Shown one piece after another: positions 9,068 to 18,401 of a stretch of 32,121 bases of DNA. The translations under genes were made by a program, and so were the position numbers. The DNA comes from CAYZFD01 sp964477735 (GTDB lineage Bacteria > Bacteroidota > Bacteroidia > Flavobacteriales > Flavobacteriaceae). Within the stretch, counting starts at the first letter, position 1. Each line of letters starts with the position of its first letter. Location of the stretch: positions 1-32,121 of the forward strand of contig CAYZFD010000018.1 in NCBI GenBank assembly GCA_964477735.1, written 5' to 3'. The notes beneath the pieces were generated by a model. It had not been told where the DNA came from, ran no database searches, and was given only the letters and a program-made list of their open reading frames with translations.

Positions 9068-9167
9068 NNNNNNNNNNNNNNNNNNNNNNNNNNNNNNNNN
9101 NNNNNNNNNNNNNNNNNNNNNNNNNNNNNNNNNNNNNNNNNNNNNNNNNNNNNNNNNNNNNNNNNNN
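9068..9167. other. Assembly gap, 100 N
   Basis: Exactly 100 unknown bases, the conventional size for a scaffold join of unknown length. The + strand acyltransferase and the - strand lpdA both run into it, tail to tail. The lpdA end needs only about 60 more bases, but the acyltransferase needs many hundreds, so the true gap must be larger than 100 if the join is right. Confidence 0.98.
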
Positions 9168-10504
9168 TGTGCATGGCTCATTCGGGCAATATCTTCGGCC
9201 GAAGCGCGATATTCCATAGCAGTAACAGCTTCTGCAATTAAATCTGCAACCCGAGCACCAATCATGTGAACTCCTAAAACTTCATCGGTTTTCTTATCGG
9301 CCAAAACTTTTACAAAACCGTCAGTATCCATACTAGCACGCGCACGTCCCAAAGCTCGCATCGGGAATTGGCCTATTTTGTATTCTCGACCTGCTGCTTT
9401 TAATTGTTCTTCTGTTTGGCCAACAGCGGCCACCTCCGGCCAAGTATAGATGACGTTTGGAATGAGATTGTAATCGATATGTGGTTTTTGCCCAGCTAAA
9501 AGTTCTGCCACCATCACCCCTTCTTCTTCAGCTTTGTGAGCCAACATAGCACCTCTAACCACATCGCCAATGGCGTAAATATTGCTTACTGAGGTTTGCA
9601 AATGTGCATTGACTTCAATTTGTCCTTTGGTATTAAGTGAAAGTCCAGCAGCTTCAATATTTAGACCGTCGGTGAAGGGTCTTCTACCCACAGAAACCAA
9701 ACAATAATCACCTTCAAAATAAACAATGTTACCCTTAGCATCTTTTGCGGTGACCTTTACAATGTTTCCATCCCTATCCACGGCATTGACCTGGTGGTTT
9801 AGGAAAAATTGAATGCCTTGTTTCTTTAAAACTTTTGTCAATTCCTTAGACAAACTTGCATCCATAGTAGGTGCAATACGCTCCGCATATTCAATCACAG
9901 CCACTTCGGCGCCAAGGCGACGATAAACCTGACCCAGTTCTAGACCGATTACCCCTCCCCCAATTATAAGTAACTTTTGAGGCACCTCAGCGAGTTCAAG
10001 TGCTTCGGTTGAGGTGATAATTCGCTCTTTATCTATCTTGATGAAGGGCAAACTAGCTGGTTTTGAACCTGTAGCGATTATGAAGTTTTTAGCTTTAACT
10101 TCTTCTACATCACCTGAGGAATTGGTAACTGACAAGACTTCGTTGTTCACAAAAGCACCAGTGCCATGAAAGACTTCAATTTTATTTTTTTCCATTAAAA
10201 AGTCGATGCCTTTGGTGGTTTGAGACACAACTGTTCGCTTTCTTTCGATCATTTTGGAAAAATTCAAACCCACTTCCCCATTTATTTCAACACCATGGGC
10301 TTCTAGGTGTTTTTGAGCATCTTCGAAATGATGAGAGGAATCCAAAAGTGCTTTAGAAGGAATACAACCCACATTGAGGCAAGTACCGCCCAAAGTGTTG
10401 TATTTTTCAACTAAGGCCGTGTTCATACCCAATTGGGCACAGCGAATTGCAGAAACATACCCTCCAGGACCTGAACCAATCACCACAACATCAAATGCTT
10501 TCAT
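9168..10504 (-). CDS. lpdA: Dihydrolipoyl dehydrogenase, C-terminus lost in the gap
   Basis: This is the E3 flavoprotein of 2-oxoacid dehydrogenase complexes; it re-oxidises dihydrolipoamide with NAD+. The FAD motif VIGSGPGGYVSAI (residues 8-20) is visible, followed by the redox disulfide in GGTCLNVGCIPS (C42, C47), the NAD-binding IIGGGVIGLELG and the second FAD motif YAIGDV. About 445 residues remain. The reading stops at MSHA just before the expected HPTxxE catalytic dyad of the dimer interface, so roughly 20 residues lie in the N run. The truncation is an assembly effect and not evidence of a pseudogene. A -7-like element precedes the start. Confidence 0.93.
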
Positions 10505-10523
10505 AAAAAGTTGATTTTGGGTG

Positions 10524-10531
10524 CAAATTTA
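10524..10531 (-). promoter_or_regulatory. Candidate -7 element for lpdA
   Basis: Read on the - strand this is TAAATTTG, an exact match to the Bacteroidota -7 pattern TAnnTTTG, placed 20 bases before the lpdA start. No well-spaced TTG (-33) is present upstream, so the call rests on one element only. Confidence 0.3.
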
Positions 10532-10561
10532 CAATTTAATTCCCCAAACCCATTCGAATTA

Positions 10562-10593
10562 TTTGCGAATACTTTGTGAAAGTTGTAACATTG
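10562..10593 (+). promoter_or_regulatory. Candidate promoter for the NhaC antiporter gene
   Basis: TTTG (10562-10565), a 20-base spacer and TAACATTG (10586-10593) fit the Bacteroidota pattern TTTG-N~20-TAnnTTTG with one mismatch. The predicted transcription start would fall about 10 bases before the ATG at 10610. Confidence 0.35.
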
Positions 10594-10609
10594 AAGAACA
10601 TTTTTCAAT

Positions 10610-12073
10610 ATGAGCCAAAGTTCCCATACCAACACAAAAATCATTCAAAACAAAGCCCTTTCTTTGAGCGAAGCCCTTATCCCTATTATTGTTCTGATTG
10701 CGCTATTGGCGTTTAATGTGGGTGTTTATGGCGATGATGCCTTAAGCGGTTCAAACCAGTTTATTTTGCTTTTGGGTGGGGCTGTTGCCGCTCTGGTAGG
10801 TTTTCAAAACAAAGTGTCCTATAAAAATATGATGGATGAGGTGGCGAACAACATTCATTCCACTTCGGGAGCACTGCTCATTTTGCTATTTGTTGGAGCT
10901 TTGGCTGGTGCATGGTTGATTAGTGGCATCATCCCCACAATGATTTTTTACGGATTAAAATTGCTTAACCCCACCATATTCCTTCCTGCTACTGTACTCA
11001 TTTGTGCCTTAATTTCGATTGCAACAGGAAGCAGCTGGACCACCTCGGCAACTGTTGGGATTGCCCTAGTGGGTATTGGAAAAGCCATTGGACTACCATC
11101 GGGAATGGTGGCTGGAGCAGCCATTTCAGGGGCTTACTTTGGAGACAAGCTTTCTCCTCTGAGTGACACTACCAACTTGGCTGCAGCAATGGCAGGCAGC
11201 ACGTTGTTTACACACATTCGCTACATGCTCTACACAACAGTGCCAAGCATATGCATTACCCTTATTGTATTTAGCATAATGGGCATACAATATGAAGTTG
11301 GAGAGGAAACTAATGTTGAGATGATGCTTGAGTCTATTCAAAATACTTTTGTGGTGAGTCCATGGTTGTTTTTGGTGCCTATTGTGGTCATTATTATGAT
11401 TGTAAAAAAAACCCAGCCACTGATCGCCTTGCTCACAGGCACACTGTTGGCAGTAGTTTTTGCAATATTTTTTCAACCACATTTAATTGCTCAACTGAGT
11501 GGAACTACGACTCTAGAGTTTTCAGAAACCTACAAAGTTTTGATGAATGCCATGACCGCAGAAACCATCATAGAAACCACCAATCCACAACTCAATGATT
11601 TGTTTTCAAGTGGCGGTATGTCAGGCATGTTAGGCACCATCTGGCTGATTGTTTGTGCAATGGTTTTTGGTGGCATTATGGAAGCCATTGGTGCGCTTAC
11701 ACGCATCAGTCAATCTCTGCTGAGTTGGGCCAAATCTACTTTCTCTTTGTTTGCCAGCACAGTCGCCAGTTGCTTGGCAGTGAACATCACAGCTTCAGAC
11801 CAATATCTTGCGATAGTGATTCCAGGAAAAATGTTTAAAAAAGCTTTCGCAGACAAAAAACTAGCTCCAGAAAATTTAAGCCGAACACTAGAAGATTCTG
11901 GTACTGTGACCTCAGTCCTGATTCCATGGAACACTTGTGGAGCTTATCAATCTGGAGTGCTTGGGGTTTCAGTTGCAGATTATTTTGTCTATGCCATTTT
12001 CAATTGGATAAGTCCTCTAATGACACTACTCTATGCTTTGCTTGCCCTAAAAATTCGTCAGACTGTAGCATAA
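10610..12073 (+). CDS. nhaC: NhaC-family Na+/H+ antiporter
   Basis: This is a 487-residue polytopic inner-membrane protein with about a dozen hydrophobic segments. The family hallmark is the stretch near residues 165-190: GAAISGAYFGDKLSPLSDTTN. ATGSSWTTSATVG comes shortly before it, and the C-terminal half holds NITASDQYLAIVIPG and LIPWNTCGAYQ, also typical. It exchanges sodium for protons across the inner membrane, though some family members carry other ions or organic acids with sodium. It stands alone, divergent from lpdA. Confidence 0.88.
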   Translation: MSQSSHTNTKIIQNKALSLSEALIPIIVLIALLAFNVGVYGDDALSGSNQFILLLGGAVAALVGFQNKVSYKNMMDEVANNIHSTSGALLILLFVGALAGAWLISGIIPTMIFYGLKLLNPTIFLPATVLICALISIATGSSWTTSATVGIALVGIGKAIGLPSGMVAGAAISGAYFGDKLSPLSDTTNLAAAMAGSTLFTHIRYMLYTTVPSICITLIVFSIMGIQYEVGEETNVEMMLESIQNTFVVSPWLFLVPIVVIIMIVKKTQPLIALLTGTLLAVVFAIFFQPHLIAQLSGTTTLEFSETYKVLMNAMTAETIIETTNPQLNDLFSSGGMSGMLGTIWLIVCAMVFGGIMEAIGALTRISQSLLSWAKSTFSLFASTVASCLAVNITASDQYLAIVIPGKMFKKAFADKKLAPENLSRTLEDSGTVTSVLIPWNTCGAYQSGVLGVSVADYFVYAIFNWISPLMTLLYALLALKIRQTVA

Positions 12074-12108
12074 TTTATTTTTTAATATTTTTCATTGTTT
12101 TGAGCATA

Positions 12109-12132
12109 GAACAGACATATGTTTTTCTGTTC
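12109..12132. repeat. Inverted repeat in the nhaC-ompA spacer
   Basis: GAACAGA (12109-12115) and TCTGTTC (12126-12132) are perfect reverse complements with a 10-base loop. No T run follows, so it does not look like an ordinary intrinsic terminator. It may be a transcript-end hairpin of nhaC or an operator for the next gene; the sequence does not decide. The rest of the 174-base spacer (12074-12247) is AT-rich and without a clear promoter. Confidence 0.35.
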
Positions 12133-12247
12133 GTCTATAAAAATATGCTTATGGTCGATTCTTCCTAAAAAAGTGATTTTTGATTTATTTTAACCTGATT
12201 TTGGTTCTTATTTTCGTTATTCAGTTAATCAAAAATCTTAAATCAAA

Positions 12248-13348
12248 ATGAACAAATTTACTTTATTGGGCGTAAGTCTTATGACAGCTAGTGTGATGTT
12301 TGCACAAAACTTGCCCGAAAACCCCGAGCCAGGAAAATGTTATGTGAGGTGTACGACACCAGATGTTTATGTAAACGAAGAAGTCAGGATTGAAACCCGA
12401 CCTGCTTACAAAAAATTAAGAGTGATTCCAGCCAAATATGAAACACGAACAGAACGAGTGGTGATTAAAGAAGCTACTAAGCGACTTAAAGTGGTGCCTG
12501 CAAAATGGGGCACTGAAACGGTTAGTTATGAAAAAAGAGAAGGGGCCTCAAAGCTAAGTATAGTGCCTGCCTCATTTAGGGATGACACAGAAACCATTGA
12601 GATCAAACCTTCATATACGGCATGGGAACTCGGTGCGCCTGCGCCCGATTGTGCATCACCAAACCCCGAAGATTGCCGTTATTGGTGTTTTAAAGAATAC
12701 CCTGCCGAATTCACTTCAATTCCTGTTTCAAAACTCATACAAGATGCAACCATACAAAAGGCTTCAATAACCGGAAACACTGGCACTTAAACTAGAAGAG
12801 TTGTTGTAGAGCCTGCTAAAGTTGTGGAAGAAGAAATCCCAGCAGAATATGGTACCATAAAGCGAACTGTGGTAGTAAAAGAAGCAGAAACTGTAGAAGA
12901 CGTCGTGCCTGCCGAATACCGAACTGTAACCAAAGAAGTGCTAAAAACCAAGGGCGGTTTAACCACATGGAAAGAAGTGGAATGCACCTTGGTTGAATAT
13001 CAAGCATTGCCCATCAATTGGAATTTAGCTAGTGCCACACTTACGAGTGAAGCTAAACGTATTATTGATACACGATTGATGCCTGTTTTAAACCAAAATC
13101 CTGGAGTTAAATTAGAAATCGCTTCCCACACAGACGCCCGAGGCACTAAGGCTTCTAACCAGGATTTGTCTGAGAGAAGGGCACAAGCCGTAGTGCGCTA
13201 CCTCCAATCTAAGGGGGTCAATCCCAGCTTATTGGTGGCCAACGGCTATGGAGAAAATAGATTAAAGAATCGTTGTGCTGACGGTGTTTCTTGTACAGAA
13301 CGCGAGCATGCTGTGAATCGTAGAACCGAATTTAGACTTATCCAATAA
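12248..13348 (+). pseudogene. OmpA-family outer-membrane protein, interrupted by one in-frame TAA
   Basis: Two reading frames, 12248-12790 and about 12824-13348, are in the same frame and separated only by a TAA at 12788-12790; reading through gives 366 codons. The first part has a signal peptide (about residues 1-19, ending SVMFAQ), cysteine pairs, and repeats of the form VxPAxYxTxTExVxxKEA (for example around residues 58-76 and 80-98). The repeats resume after the stop (IPAEYGTIKRTVVVKEA, VVPAEYRTVTKEV). An OmpA peptidoglycan-binding domain follows, with SHTDARGT, LSERRAQAVVRYL and NRRTEF. Such proteins tie the outer membrane to the cell wall. A C-to-T change (CAA to TAA) or a sequencing error would explain the stop. 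The second part has no signal peptide and could not function alone. Confidence 0.8.
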
Positions 13349-13379
13349 TTTTTAGTTTTCATATTTGAATAAGCCAATT

Positions 13380-13406
13380 AAAGCCTCGCGGTCAGCGGGG
13401 CTTTTT
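13380..13406 (+). terminator. Intrinsic terminator after the ompA gene
   Basis: The stem AAAGCCTCGC (13380-13389) pairs with GCGGGGCTTT (13395-13404) over 10 positions with one T-G wobble and a 5-base loop (GGTCA), followed by further T. It lies 31 bases after the ompA stop and separates it from the thioredoxin-like gene. Confidence 0.85.
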
Positions 13407-13443
13407 GGCATAGTTTATGTTACTTATATTTAAATTAAGCTTG

Positions 13444-13905
13444 ATGAAACTTCTTCTTTCATTTCTTTTTTTTGGAGCCCTCTTCGCTAGTCCATCGTTA
13501 TTGTCACAAGAAACAAAATGGAATCAGAATTTAGAAACCGCCTTTAGCGAGTCTAAAAAATCTAAAAAACCCATCCTATTGTATTTCACAGGGAGCGACT
13601 GGTGCGCCCCTTGTAAATCTTTGAAAAAAAACATTTTAGAAACTCAAAAGTTTAAAGATTTAGCGTCTCAAATGGTCTTGGTGGAAATAGACTGGCCCAG
13701 AAGGATCGATTTATATACTGAAGAACAACTGGCTTATAACAAAAAAATAATTCAAAAACTTAATGCAGAACGATCCTTCCCAAAACTTATGTTTTTAGAC
13801 TCAAAAGGACACGTCGTTGATGAGCTTAAAGGTTATAGCGCCTCTGGACAAGATGCATTGTATTTTAGATTTTTCAACAAAAATCTTGGTCGAAATAAAT
13901 ACTAG
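13444..13905 (+). CDS. Secreted thioredoxin-like protein
   Basis: This thioredoxin-fold protein has the active-site motif WCAPC (C54, C57) within YFTGSDWCAPCKSLKKNIL. A signal peptide (about residues 1-22, hydrophobic LLLSFLFFGALFASPSLL) points to the periplasm. The cis-proline region is FPKLMFLDSKGHVVDELKGY. Members of this DUF255/thioredoxin-7-like group reduce disulfides or serve electron transfer in the envelope; the partner is unknown. An ATG at 13417 in the same frame lies only about 11 bases after the terminator and would spoil the signal peptide, so I chose 13444 (153 residues). Confidence 0.85.
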   Translation: MKLLLSFLFFGALFASPSLLSQETKWNQNLETAFSESKKSKKPILLYFTGSDWCAPCKSLKKNILETQKFKDLASQMVLVEIDWPRRIDLYTEEQLAYNKKIIQKLNAERSFPKLMFLDSKGHVVDELKGYSASGQDALYFRFFNKNLGRNKY

Positions 13906-13916
13906 GGACAACAAGA

Positions 13917-13945
13917 TTTGAATGCAGTTGTTTTTTGTATTTTTG
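13917..13945 (+). promoter_or_regulatory. Candidate promoter for the ftsK operon
   Basis: TTTG (13917-13920), a 17-base spacer and TATTTTTG (13938-13945) match the Bacteroidota/Flavobacterium promoter pattern exactly at the -7 element. It lies 19 bases before the ftsK ATG, leaving a short leader. Confidence 0.5.
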
Positions 13946-13963
13946 TAAAAGTCTGCATGTCAT

Positions 13964-16291
13964 ATGACCAAAAAAAAATCCCAGAGTTTAAAACTCTCAA
14001 TGTCAAGAAGCCAGGAAGTGCTTTTTGGAGCTTTTTTAATGCTATTTGCCTTGCTTTGCGCTTTGGCGATGGTTTCATATTTATCGAACTGGAAAGCAGA
14101 CTTTACCACAATCAATGATTGGGGCAACAGGTTAGTAGAAACCCAAAACATACTTAAAAAGTTTGGTGCTCACATTGCACATTTTCTCATCTATAAACTG
14201 TTTGGTATCGCCTCGTTCATTTTGGTGGCTCTCGTGTTCATTACCGGTCTCACAATTTTTGTAGATGCCAAAAAATCTGTGCTTTGGTACCGTTGGTCAT
14301 GGGGGCTACCTGCCACCTTGTGGTTTGCGCTCTTTTTTGCTTTTATCCTTAAATCTTCACCGCTAATGGGTGGGGTGGTTGGCTATGAAATGAATGCATT
14401 CCTCTATGATTACATTGGCGCAGTTGGTATCATGGCTTTACTTCTTTTTGGTTTTCTACTTTTTCTAGTCATCAATTTAAAATGGACCCCCGAAAAACTA
14501 CTGAATAGGCTAAAATCGGAATCTAAAAACGAAAGATCAACAACGTGGGAGTCCGAGCAAGAGGTAGAAGTGGAAATGGTAAATGAAGAGGCTGAAAAAA
14601 AATCTGCTTTTGAGGTCGACACCAGCCAATTTAAACCCACTATCGAGAAATCGTCCACCATTGCCATGGAGAAGGATGAACCAGAAGAAAAAAACAATCT
14701 AGCTGTTGAAATCGAAAAATCGTTTGAAGAAGATGTGGATGAAAACACCACGGCCAAAAAACTTGTAGAAAATTTCGGTGAATTCGATCCCACACTCGAA
14801 CTCAAGAACTTTAAACCCCCAACTCTCGAATTGCTTAAAGAATATACACAAGGGAGCGGCATCACTATTAATCAAGAAGAACTCGAAGAAAACAAAGAGC
14901 GAATTGTTGAAACTTTAAGCAATTACAAGATTGGAATTGCGCAAATAAAAGCCACCATCGGTCCTACGGTAACCCTATATGAAATTGTTCCTGACGCAGG
15001 AATTCGAATTTCAAAAATTAAAAACTTAGAAGATGATATTGCTCTTTCACTATCTGCATTAGGCATCAGGATCATTGCCCCCATTCCAGGAAAAGGGACT
15101 ATCGGAATTGAAGTGCCCAACAAAAATGCAACCCTTGTTTCTATGCGGTCTGTCATTGCATCTTCTAAATTTCAGGAGGCGGAAATGGAGTTGCCCATTG
15201 CCCTTGGCAAAACCATTAGCAACGAAACTTTTGTTTTTGACTTGGCCAAAATGCCACACTTATTAATGGCGGGTGCCACTGGGCAAGGGAAATCCGTAGG
15301 ACTTAATGCAGTGCTCACTTCCCTACTTTATAAAAAACACCCTTCGGAAGTTAAGTTTGTTTTGGTCGATCCAAAAAAAGTTGAACTCACCCTCTATAAC
15401 AAAATTGAACGCCACTACTTGGCCAAATTACCAGACACCGAAGAAGCAATCATCACCGACAACAAACTGGTTATCAACACTCTAAATTCTTTGTGTATTG
15501 AAATGGATGAACGCTATGAAATGCTTAAAAACGCTTTTTGTAGAAACATAAAAGAATATAATAAGAAGTTTAAATCCCGTAAACTAAATCCAGAAAATGG
15601 CTTTCGATTTTTACCCTATATCGTTTTGGTCATTGACGAATTTGCCGACCTGATCATGACTGCTGGCAAAGAAGTAGAAACTCCCATAGCACGCTTAGCA
15701 CAATTGGCACGTGCCATAGGGATTCACTTAATTATTGCTACCCAGCGTCCATCTGTCAACGTGATCACTGGGCTCATCAAAGCAAATTTCCCTGCACGGG
15801 TTGCATTTCGAGTGACCTCAAGAATTGATTCTAGAACAATCTTAGATCAAGGCGGTGCCGATCAACTAATTGGACGAGGCGATATGTTATTTACCCAAGG
15901 AAATGAGCTCACACGCTTGCAATGTGCTTTTGTTGACACACCAGAGGTTGAAAAGATCACGGGTTATATCGGTGCACAACGGGCCTACCCCTCTGCATTT
16001 GAGCTTCCAGAATATGTTGGCGACGAAACTGGCACAAGTCTTGATAACAACATCGAAGATCGCGACCCTCTCTTCAATGAAGCCGCAGAAGTAGTGGTGA
16101 CTGCCCAACAGGGATCTGCCTCACTTTTGCAGCGAAAAATGAAACTGGGATACAATAGAGCCGGTAGAATCGTAGATCAGCTTGAAGCTGCTGGAATTGT
16201 AGGTCCTTTTGAAGGTAGCAAAGCAAGAGACGTGCTCGTAAAAGATTTGGTATCGCTTAAAATGCTATTAGATGATGAACAAAACCCATAA
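13964..16291 (+). CDS. ftsK: DNA translocase FtsK
   Basis: FtsK pumps double-stranded DNA at the division septum and clears the chromosome terminus. This 775-residue protein has four N-terminal membrane segments (about residues 20-40, 72-100, 113-130, 150-172) and an acidic, low-complexity linker (about 185-280). The motor domain follows, with Walker A GATGQGKS (437-444) and Walker B VLVIDE (D558). The C-terminal winged-helix gamma domain (about 705-770, ASLLQRKMKLGYNRAGRIVDQLE) reads the orienting DNA motifs. The linker is short compared with the E. coli protein, as is usual in this phylum. It heads a run of four genes ending with ribB. Confidence 0.95.
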   Translation: MTKKKSQSLKLSMSRSQEVLFGAFLMLFALLCALAMVSYLSNWKADFTTINDWGNRLVETQNILKKFGAHIAHFLIYKLFGIASFILVALVFITGLTIFVDAKKSVLWYRWSWGLPATLWFALFFAFILKSSPLMGGVVGYEMNAFLYDYIGAVGIMALLLFGFLLFLVINLKWTPEKLLNRLKSESKNERSTTWESEQEVEVEMVNEEAEKKSAFEVDTSQFKPTIEKSSTIAMEKDEPEEKNNLAVEIEKSFEEDVDENTTAKKLVENFGEFDPTLELKNFKPPTLELLKEYTQGSGITINQEELEENKERIVETLSNYKIGIAQIKATIGPTVTLYEIVPDAGIRISKIKNLEDDIALSLSALGIRIIAPIPGKGTIGIEVPNKNATLVSMRSVIASSKFQEAEMELPIALGKTISNETFVFDLAKMPHLLMAGATGQGKSVGLNAVLTSLLYKKHPSEVKFVLVDPKKVELTLYNKIERHYLAKLPDTEEAIITDNKLVINTLNSLCIEMDERYEMLKNAFCRNIKEYNKKFKSRKLNPENGFRFLPYIVLVIDEFADLIMTAGKEVETPIARLAQLARAIGIHLIIATQRPSVNVITGLIKANFPARVAFRVTSRIDSRTILDQGGADQLIGRGDMLFTQGNELTRLQCAFVDTPEVEKITGYIGAQRAYPSAFELPEYVGDETGTSLDNNIEDRDPLFNEAAEVVVTAQQGSASLLQRKMKLGYNRAGRIVDQLEAAGIVGPFEGSKARDVLVKDLVSLKMLLDDEQNP

Positions 16292-16298
16292 CAAACTC

Positions 16299-16937
16299 AT
16301 GAAAAACATTGCTGTTGTCTTATGTGTGTTTTTTGCTTTTGTATTGCAAGGTCAAAACGATGCAAAAGCCGAGCGCTTACTCGAAAAAGTGAGTGAAACC
16401 ATTCGTTCTCAGAACACCATAGACATTGAATTTACTTATGTTTTGGAGAACAGAATTGAAAATATTTATCAAGAAGCCGAAGGCAATCTAAAAATGAAAA
16501 ACAATAGATATAGGCTTGAATTCATGGGTATCACTCAAATTTCAGATGACAAATTTGTTTATACTATTGTACCCGAAAATGAAGAAGTCACCATTAGACC
16601 CATAGAAGATCTAGACAACAGCACCATAACACCCGATAAATTGTTAAAGTTTTATGAAAACGGATACCGCATGGAATGGGATATTATTAAAAAAGAAGGC
16701 GGTAAATCAGTTCAATTTGTGAAACTAATCCCCATAGACTCTCAATCTGAAATAAACTATTTGTTGTTGGGGATCAATACAAGCAACTATCAAATCGATC
16801 AGCTGATAGAAATTGGCAAAAACAAAACCCGAACTGTTTTAAAAGTGGTGAATTACACATCAAAAAACACGCTTGACGATCAATTGTTTCAGTTCAATAA
16901 AAATAAGTACTCCAATTTTTATATCGACGAATATTAG
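16299..16937 (+). CDS. lolA: LolA-like outer-membrane lipoprotein carrier
   Basis: This 212-residue secreted protein has a signal peptide (MKNIAVVLCVFFAFVLQGQ). The mature part begins with a helix AERLLEKVSETIRSQNTIDIEFTY and continues with the beta-rich pattern of LolA/LolB proteins (YQEAEGNLKMKNNRYRLEF, then alternating strands). LolA shuttles lipoproteins across the periplasm from the inner-membrane LolCDE complex. An ATG at 16272 overlaps ftsK; the ATG at 16299, seven bases after the ftsK stop, gives the better signal peptide. The gene lies between ftsK and an LptF/LptG permease, so envelope lipid transport genes are together here. A LolD-type ATPase lies at 31278. Confidence 0.85.
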   Translation: MKNIAVVLCVFFAFVLQGQNDAKAERLLEKVSETIRSQNTIDIEFTYVLENRIENIYQEAEGNLKMKNNRYRLEFMGITQISDDKFVYTIVPENEEVTIRPIEDLDNSTITPDKLLKFYENGYRMEWDIIKKEGGKSVQFVKLIPIDSQSEINYLLLGINTSNYQIDQLIEIGKNKTRTVLKVVNYTSKNTLDDQLFQFNKNKYSNFYIDEY

Positions 16938-16940
16938 CCA

Positions 16941-18401
16941 ATGAAGATCATTGACCGCTATATATTGTTTAGCTTCTTGCGTAGTTTTTTGAGCTTTTTT
17001 TTTATTCTCATGCTCATCTTCATTATCCAAACCGTTTGGGTGTTTATTGATGAATTTGCTGGAAAAGAACTTGACACAGAAATTGTTTTAAAGTTTTTAC
17101 TTTATTACTCCCCAAAATTGGTGCCTCTGGTGTTACCGCTCACTGTTTTATTGGCCTCTATTATTACGTTTGGAAACTTTTCGGAAAACTATGAGTTTGC
17201 AGCGATTAAATCTGCTGGAATGTCACTCAAAAGAGCTATGAGAAGTCTTTTTATATTCATATTCCTTTTAAGTATTGGGGCGTTTTATTTTGCCAATAAC
17301 GTCATTCCGTTTGCGGAATTTAAAACCTACAACCTTAGGAAAAATTTAGCAAAAATGCGACCAGCATTGGCCATTACAGAAGGCATTTTCAACGACCTAG
17401 GAAAAAGCACAATCAAAGTTGGACGAAAACATGGTGAAGACAGTCGGTTTTTAGAAGATATCATCATACATGAAAAAACTCCCGATGAAAAAAAGAATAT
17501 TGTCATCAAAGCCGAAACTGGAGAATTGAAAAGTCAAGATGCTACGGCAGGTTTACAATTGTTATTATTCAATGGCTATCGCTACGAAGAAATAGTACCA
17601 AAAGGGAATAAAAGAAAAGATTATTATCCTCACGCACGGGTGGCCTTTCAAAAATACACCATGAATATTGACCTTTCCGATCTCTATGATGTGGATTTTG
17701 AAAATGAACAATACACCAACACCTATCGAATGCAAAACAGCCGAGAGTTGAGAGAAAGTATAGACTCGTTGAGAAGTGAATTTAAGGTAGAAAAAAGAAG
17801 CTTTTCGGAAAATTTTTATAACAGGATAGGAATTGTAAATCTCAAACGAAAAACTCCCAATGACAGCCTTATGTTTGGAGGTATTTCTGAATTTTTGTCT
17901 AACTATGAACGTCCTATGCAAGTCATGGTCTTAGAGCAGGCCAAGAACTATTTAACCCCTCAAGTTGAAACTTTAAAAAATCAGCGTAAGACTTTTGTGT
18001 TTAGAGAAAAAGTGCTGGCACTCCACGGCATAACACTCCACAACAAATATGTGCTTGCTGTGGGTACTTTAGTCTTGTTTTTGGTAGGTGCTCCTTTGGG
18101 TGCATTAATCAGAAAAGGAGGTTTTGGACTGCCCACTGTGGTGGCACTTACCATTTTTTTAGGCTATCACTTTTTGGAACAATTTACCAAAAATTGGGCA
18201 GAAGACGGTAGTATTTCGGCTTTGGCTGGATCTTGGATTCCAACAATAATTCTAATTCCTATAGGACTTTACTTGGTTAGCAGAGCCTCATCAGACAAGG
18301 CTGTTTTTGATCCTGACAATATGCTGTTTCGATTAAAGGAATTCATTAGATTGTCACCAAAGTTTTTTAAACTACCTTTGAAGACCAAAAAAAAGCTATG
18401 A
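16941..18401 (+). CDS. LptF/LptG family permease
   Basis: This is a YjgP/YjgQ family inner-membrane protein, the permease part of the LptB2FG exporter that lifts lipopolysaccharide towards the outer membrane. Three hydrophobic segments lie at the N-terminus (about 10-35, 55-80, 100-122), after the typical start MKIIDRYILFSFLRSF. A long periplasmic beta domain is in the middle, and three more membrane segments lie near 370-455. At 486 residues it is longer than the E. coli proteins because of a larger middle part, as is common in Bacteroidota. It starts four bases after lolA, and its stop overlaps ribB as ATGA. Whether it acts as LptF or LptG cannot be told. Confidence 0.87.
   Translation: MKIIDRYILFSFLRSFLSFFFILMLIFIIQTVWVFIDEFAGKELDTEIVLKFLLYYSPKLVPLVLPLTVLLASIITFGNFSENYEFAAIKSAGMSLKRAMRSLFIFIFLLSIGAFYFANNVIPFAEFKTYNLRKNLAKMRPALAITEGIFNDLGKSTIKVGRKHGEDSRFLEDIIIHEKTPDEKKNIVIKAETGELKSQDATAGLQLLLFNGYRYEEIVPKGNKRKDYYPHARVAFQKYTMNIDLSDLYDVDFENEQYTNTYRMQNSRELRESIDSLRSEFKVEKRSFSENFYNRIGIVNLKRKTPNDSLMFGGISEFLSNYERPMQVMVLEQAKNYLTPQVETLKNQRKTFVFREKVLALHGITLHNKYVLAVGTLVLFLVGAPLGALIRKGGFGLPTVVALTIFLGYHFLEQFTKNWAEDGSISALAGSWIPTIILIPIGLYLVSRASSDKAVFDPDNMLFRLKEFIRLSPKFFKLPLKTKKKL

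Noticed and set aside
8841..9269. Reading frame running through the N run on the + strand
   Set aside because: The part after the gap is the antisense of lpdA; only 8841-9067 is supported.
8999..10504. lpdA frame extended through the N run to 8999
   Set aside because: Bases below 9068 belong to the opposing acyltransferase gene; the lpdA sequence is real only from 9168 up.
12168..12182. AAAAA-GTGA-TTTTT hairpin as a terminator of nhaC
   Set aside because: The stem is only A-T pairs and too weak; the spacing and composition fit chance in AT-rich DNA.
12788..12796. Programmed stop-codon readthrough or a selenocysteine/pyrrolysine codon in the OmpA gene
   Set aside because: The codon is TAA, the following bases are not a known readthrough context and no stem-loop stands out; mutation or base error is simpler.
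13417..13443. Upstream ATG for the thioredoxin-like protein
   Set aside because: It lies about 11 bases after the terminator and puts extra residues before a good signal peptide.
14410..14865. 151-codon antisense frame within ftsK
   Set aside because: It is serine-rich only because it mirrors the acidic, charged linker of FtsK.
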